DNA from: Alkalihalobacillus deserti
GTDB lineage: Bacteria > Bacillota > Bacilli > Bacillales > Bacillaceae_D
NCBI RefSeq assembly: GCF_020734105.1
Contig: NZ_JAJAFR010000013.1
Location: 1 to 64,000, forward strand
DNA length: 64,000 nt
Direction: 5' to 3'
Numbering within the stretch: position 1 is the first letter of the stretch; each line of letters begins with the position of its first letter. The position numbers and the translations under genes are program-made. Under the pieces are notes generated by a model, which was not told where the DNA came from, did not search any database, and saw only the letters and a program-made list of their open reading frames with translations. Positions 61,919 through 64,000 of this stretch are shown one piece after another.

Positions 61919-62791
61919 TTAGTTTGTAATACTCGATTTTAGTCGTAACGGTTTTGATTGCGTACATAAACCATCAAGGAAAATCGTGGCCGCTAATAAG
62001 TCTGCACTTCCGCCAGGAGAAGCACGCCGTAGTCCACATTCCATATCTAAGTCAGCTAACGCCTTCCAGCCTTCTGCTGTAGATACACCTCCATTTTCTA
62101 GGACGTGTTTAGCTTTTTCTTTTATGATAAGTAACGTATCTATTCCACCTCGATGCAAAATACATGTGTCATCAACGTTTGCCATGAGAGCAAGTAACGT
62201 ATCAATTCGAGCAAATGATTCTGAAACTGTTTTTTGACGAGCAGCATATAAAGCAGGTAACGCTACAAGTCGTACATGAGGAAAACCCTGTTCAGCTTCG
62301 CCCCTTGCACCAAGTACACCGTACCGTTTTTGAATTCGTGAACCATTCGAATTTTGATTTGGAACGTACCGATCTTGAAAACGAGCAAGTTCTCCGGCTA
62401 GTTGAGTGACTCTTTCTATCCCTGCTTCAGGTGGAAGCATCGCCTTACTAGAGGTTAAGAGGCCAATTGCCCAAATAGCTCCTTTGTGTGTGTTAATTCC
62501 ACTTGTCGCTTCTAACATCGTCTTTTCACCGCTACGACCAATCTCAGCAACCTTTTCTCGGAGTAATTGACTTGGTTTTTGCCTGTAAGAAACAAACGCA
62601 ATTTGAGTAAACGTTTCTTCTAACGCCTTGGCAGATTTGATCATCAGTTGGCACGACATATCCGAATGCGAACCGCTATTTTGTTTGTCGACAAGGCCTG
62701 GTTTTGGCGTCAATTCTGCTTCTTCTATTAGGGCAGATACAGCCTGCTGCCCAAGTATTTCACTACATTCGAGTGCATTATTCCAATTCAC
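61919..62791 (-). CDS. mdcB: MdcB, triphosphoribosyl-dephospho-CoA synthase
   Basis: A 290-residue enzyme that makes the prosthetic-group precursor from ATP and dephospho-CoA. The motifs of the CitG/MdcB family are ELTPKPGLVDKQNSGSHSDM, GINTHKGAIWAIGLL and ASPGGSADLLAATIFLDGLC. I chose the GTG at 62791, which follows GGGAGGGATTTG; a frame from 62857 would overlap mdcA and has no ribosome site. It lies 13 bases after the mdcA stop. Confidence 0.87.
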   Translation of the reverse strand: MNWNNALECSEILGQQAVSALIEEAELTPKPGLVDKQNSGSHSDMSCQLMIKSAKALEETFTQIAFVSYRQKPSQLLREKVAEIGRSGEKTMLEATSGINTHKGAIWAIGLLTSSKAMLPPEAGIERVTQLAGELARFQDRYVPNQNSNGSRIQKRYGVLGARGEAEQGFPHVRLVALPALYAARQKTVSESFARIDTLLALMANVDDTCILHRGGIDTLLIIKEKAKHVLENGGVSTAEGWKALADLDMECGLRRASPGGSADLLAATIFLDGLCTQSKPLRLKSSITN

Positions 62792-62804
62792 CAAATCCCT
62801 CCCT

Positions 62805-64000
62805 TTACCAACTACGGAATTTAGCTGGTGGTTGATATAAATTATCTGACCAATCAACTAGCTCTTCCACGCTTTTCGCTGCCAACATAGAGCGTTTCGC
62901 ATCCGTTCTCTTAATTTCCAAGTCTTCAGGTAAGGCAAGTAATCCTTTTTCACGTAATTTGTTTTTAGCCTTTGCGTTGCTAGTTAGACCAATTGGTGTA
63001 ACACCTGCAATGGAAGCGATGGCTTCCCGCCTTTCTTCAATGCTATCTGTTTTATACAAGTAAGCGATTCCCTCTTCTGTGACGACATGAGTAACATCCT
63101 CTCCATAGATCATCACTGGCGTTGTTGCTAAGCTAGCGTCTTCACGTACCTTAATCGCGTCAAGCGAATCAACAAATACAGGTTGGTTCCCCGCCTGAAA
63201 CGTCTCTACCATTTGAACAACAAGTTTCTTTCCCCTTGCCATTGGATCATTAGCCGTCATCATATTTAGCCAAGCAGGAGAAGAATGTCGTCTTCCGCCT
63301 GGATCATGGCCCATATTAGGTGCTCCTCCAAAACCAGCTAGTCTACCTGATGTGACCGTTGATGAGTTCCCATCTCTATCCATCTGTAAAGTCGAACCGA
63401 CAAACAAATCAACAGCATACTGACCAGCTAATTGACATAGCGTTCGATTAGATCTCATGCTCCCATCTCGCCCAGTAAAGAATACATCTGGACGAGCAGC
63501 TATATAATCTTCCATTCCTACTTCTCCGCCGAAGCTATGAACACTATCAACCCACCCACTCTCAATTGCTGGGATCAAGGTTGGATGAGGATTCAACGCC
63601 CAATGCTTGCAAATTTTCCCCCTTAATCCAAGAGATTCTCCATATGTTGGTAATAACAATTCAATCGCCGCTGTATTAAAACCAATTCCATGATTCAACG
63701 ATTCAACTTGATGCCGTTCATACACCCCGCGGATGGTCATCATCGCCATCAGAATTTGGAGTTCCGTAATATGTCTTGGATCCCTAGTAAATAAAGGCTC
63801 TAATTGGTAAGGCTTGTCAGCGACAACAACAAAGTCAATCCAAGAACCAGGTATGTCAACTCTAGGTAAATCATCAGTCAATTCATTTACCTGAGCAATA
63901 ACAATGCCATCACGGAAGGCAGCTGCCTCTACAAGAGTTGGTGTTTCCTCGGTATTCGCTCCTGTATATAGGTTTCCATTCTCATCTGCTTTATCAGCGG
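62805..64000 (-). CDS. mdcA: MdcA, malonate decarboxylase alpha subunit (cut by window edge)
   Basis: 398 visible residues of a protein normally around 550; the start lies beyond 64000, since the frame is open to the edge (ADKADENGNLYTGANTEETP). It transfers the acyl-carrier thioester between acetyl and malonyl (acetyl-S-ACP:malonate ACP transferase). Motifs include LFVGSTLQMDRDGNSSTVTS, GGAPNMGHDPGGRRHSSPAW and VMIYGEDVTHVVTEEGIAYL. First gene of the mdc operon in the window. A TTG at 63881 is not its start. Confidence 0.9.
   Translation of the reverse strand, partial: ADKADENGNLYTGANTEETPTLVEAAAFRDGIVIAQVNELTDDLPRVDIPGSWIDFVVVADKPYQLEPLFTRDPRHITELQILMAMMTIRGVYERHQVESLNHGIGFNTAAIELLLPTYGESLGLRGKICKHWALNPHPTLIPAIESGWVDSVHSFGGEVGMEDYIAARPDVFFTGRDGSMRSNRTLCQLAGQYAVDLFVGSTLQMDRDGNSSTVTSGRLAGFGGAPNMGHDPGGRRHSSPAWLNMMTANDPMARGKKLVVQMVETFQAGNQPVFVDSLDAIKVREDASLATTPVMIYGEDVTHVVTEEGIAYLYKTDSIEERREAIASIAGVTPIGLTSNAKAKNKLREKGLLALPEDLEIKRTDAKRSMLAAKSVEELVDWSDNLYQPPAKFRSW

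Overview
The window looks like an accessory-rich stretch of a low-GC Bacillaceae chromosome. The reasons are AGGAGG-type ribosome sites, TTG and GTG starts, Bacillus-type lipoproteins, WYL and IclR regulators, a YndJ-like protein and malonate decarboxylase. Much of the left half and many junctions are a graveyard: frameshifted genes, gene tails, prophage replication-gene scraps, an IS1182-type remnant, a half tRNA-Gln and many short REP-like palindromes.

Positions 4.1-21.0 kb, all on the minus strand, hold the most interesting locus. A four-gene Zorya type I set (zorA, zorB, zorC, zorD; 10769 down to 4099) lies directly downstream of a second, divergent ZorA/ZorB motor pair (13842 to 11238). 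The second pair is preceded by an NYN/PIN-type nuclease gene. Further upstream are four membrane proteins with glycine/alanine-rich hydrophobic hearts. Two of them also carry E...D...QxK patterns like PD-(D/E)XK nucleases. The first gene is preceded by a leader with a recognisable promoter, a cyclic-di-GMP-I (GEMM-I) riboswitch and an intrinsic terminator. I read this as a Zorya locus with an attached second motor system and membrane/nuclease module that may be gated by c-di-GMP. I do not know a described system with this layout.

Positions 21.6-27.8 kb hold a lipoprotein, a frameshifted YafY/WYL regulator, a broken PDDEXK_4-like nuclease gene, a GIY-YIG protein, DUF2075 and WYL debris, the tRNA-Gln 3' half and the IS1182 remnant. 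Positions 27.8-35.1 kb form a metabolic island: IclR regulator, MFS permease, cysteine hydrolase, hydantoinase-like amidohydrolase and a TauABC/SsuABC-type ABC importer. Together these suggest uptake and ring-opening of a cyclic ureide.

Positions 35.9-41.5 kb, on the plus strand, carry an AT-rich eight-gene Mrp/Mbh-type cation antiporter operon in the order E-F-G-DUF4040-B-C-D-D', with no full-length MrpA. Positions 41.5-43.4 kb hold a truncated duplicate of the zorD 3' end, prophage replication-gene remnants and an ADP-ribosyltransferase-like gene. Positions 43.9-47.6 kb hold two YndJ-like paralogues, one cut by a palindrome, flanking an MFS transporter and a broken WG-repeat lipoprotein.

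Positions 47.9-51.1 kb carry a DprA-like gene and a RecQ helicase fused to a phosphoribosyltransferase domain, reminiscent of ShosTA. After that come a sirtuin with an extra N-terminal domain, a DUF1643-like protein, a DUF4139 protein, a WYL regulator and more gene tails. The window ends in a malonate decarboxylase operon (mdcA-mdcB-mdcC-mdcDE-mdcG, 64000 to 59284), with mdcA cut by the window edge.
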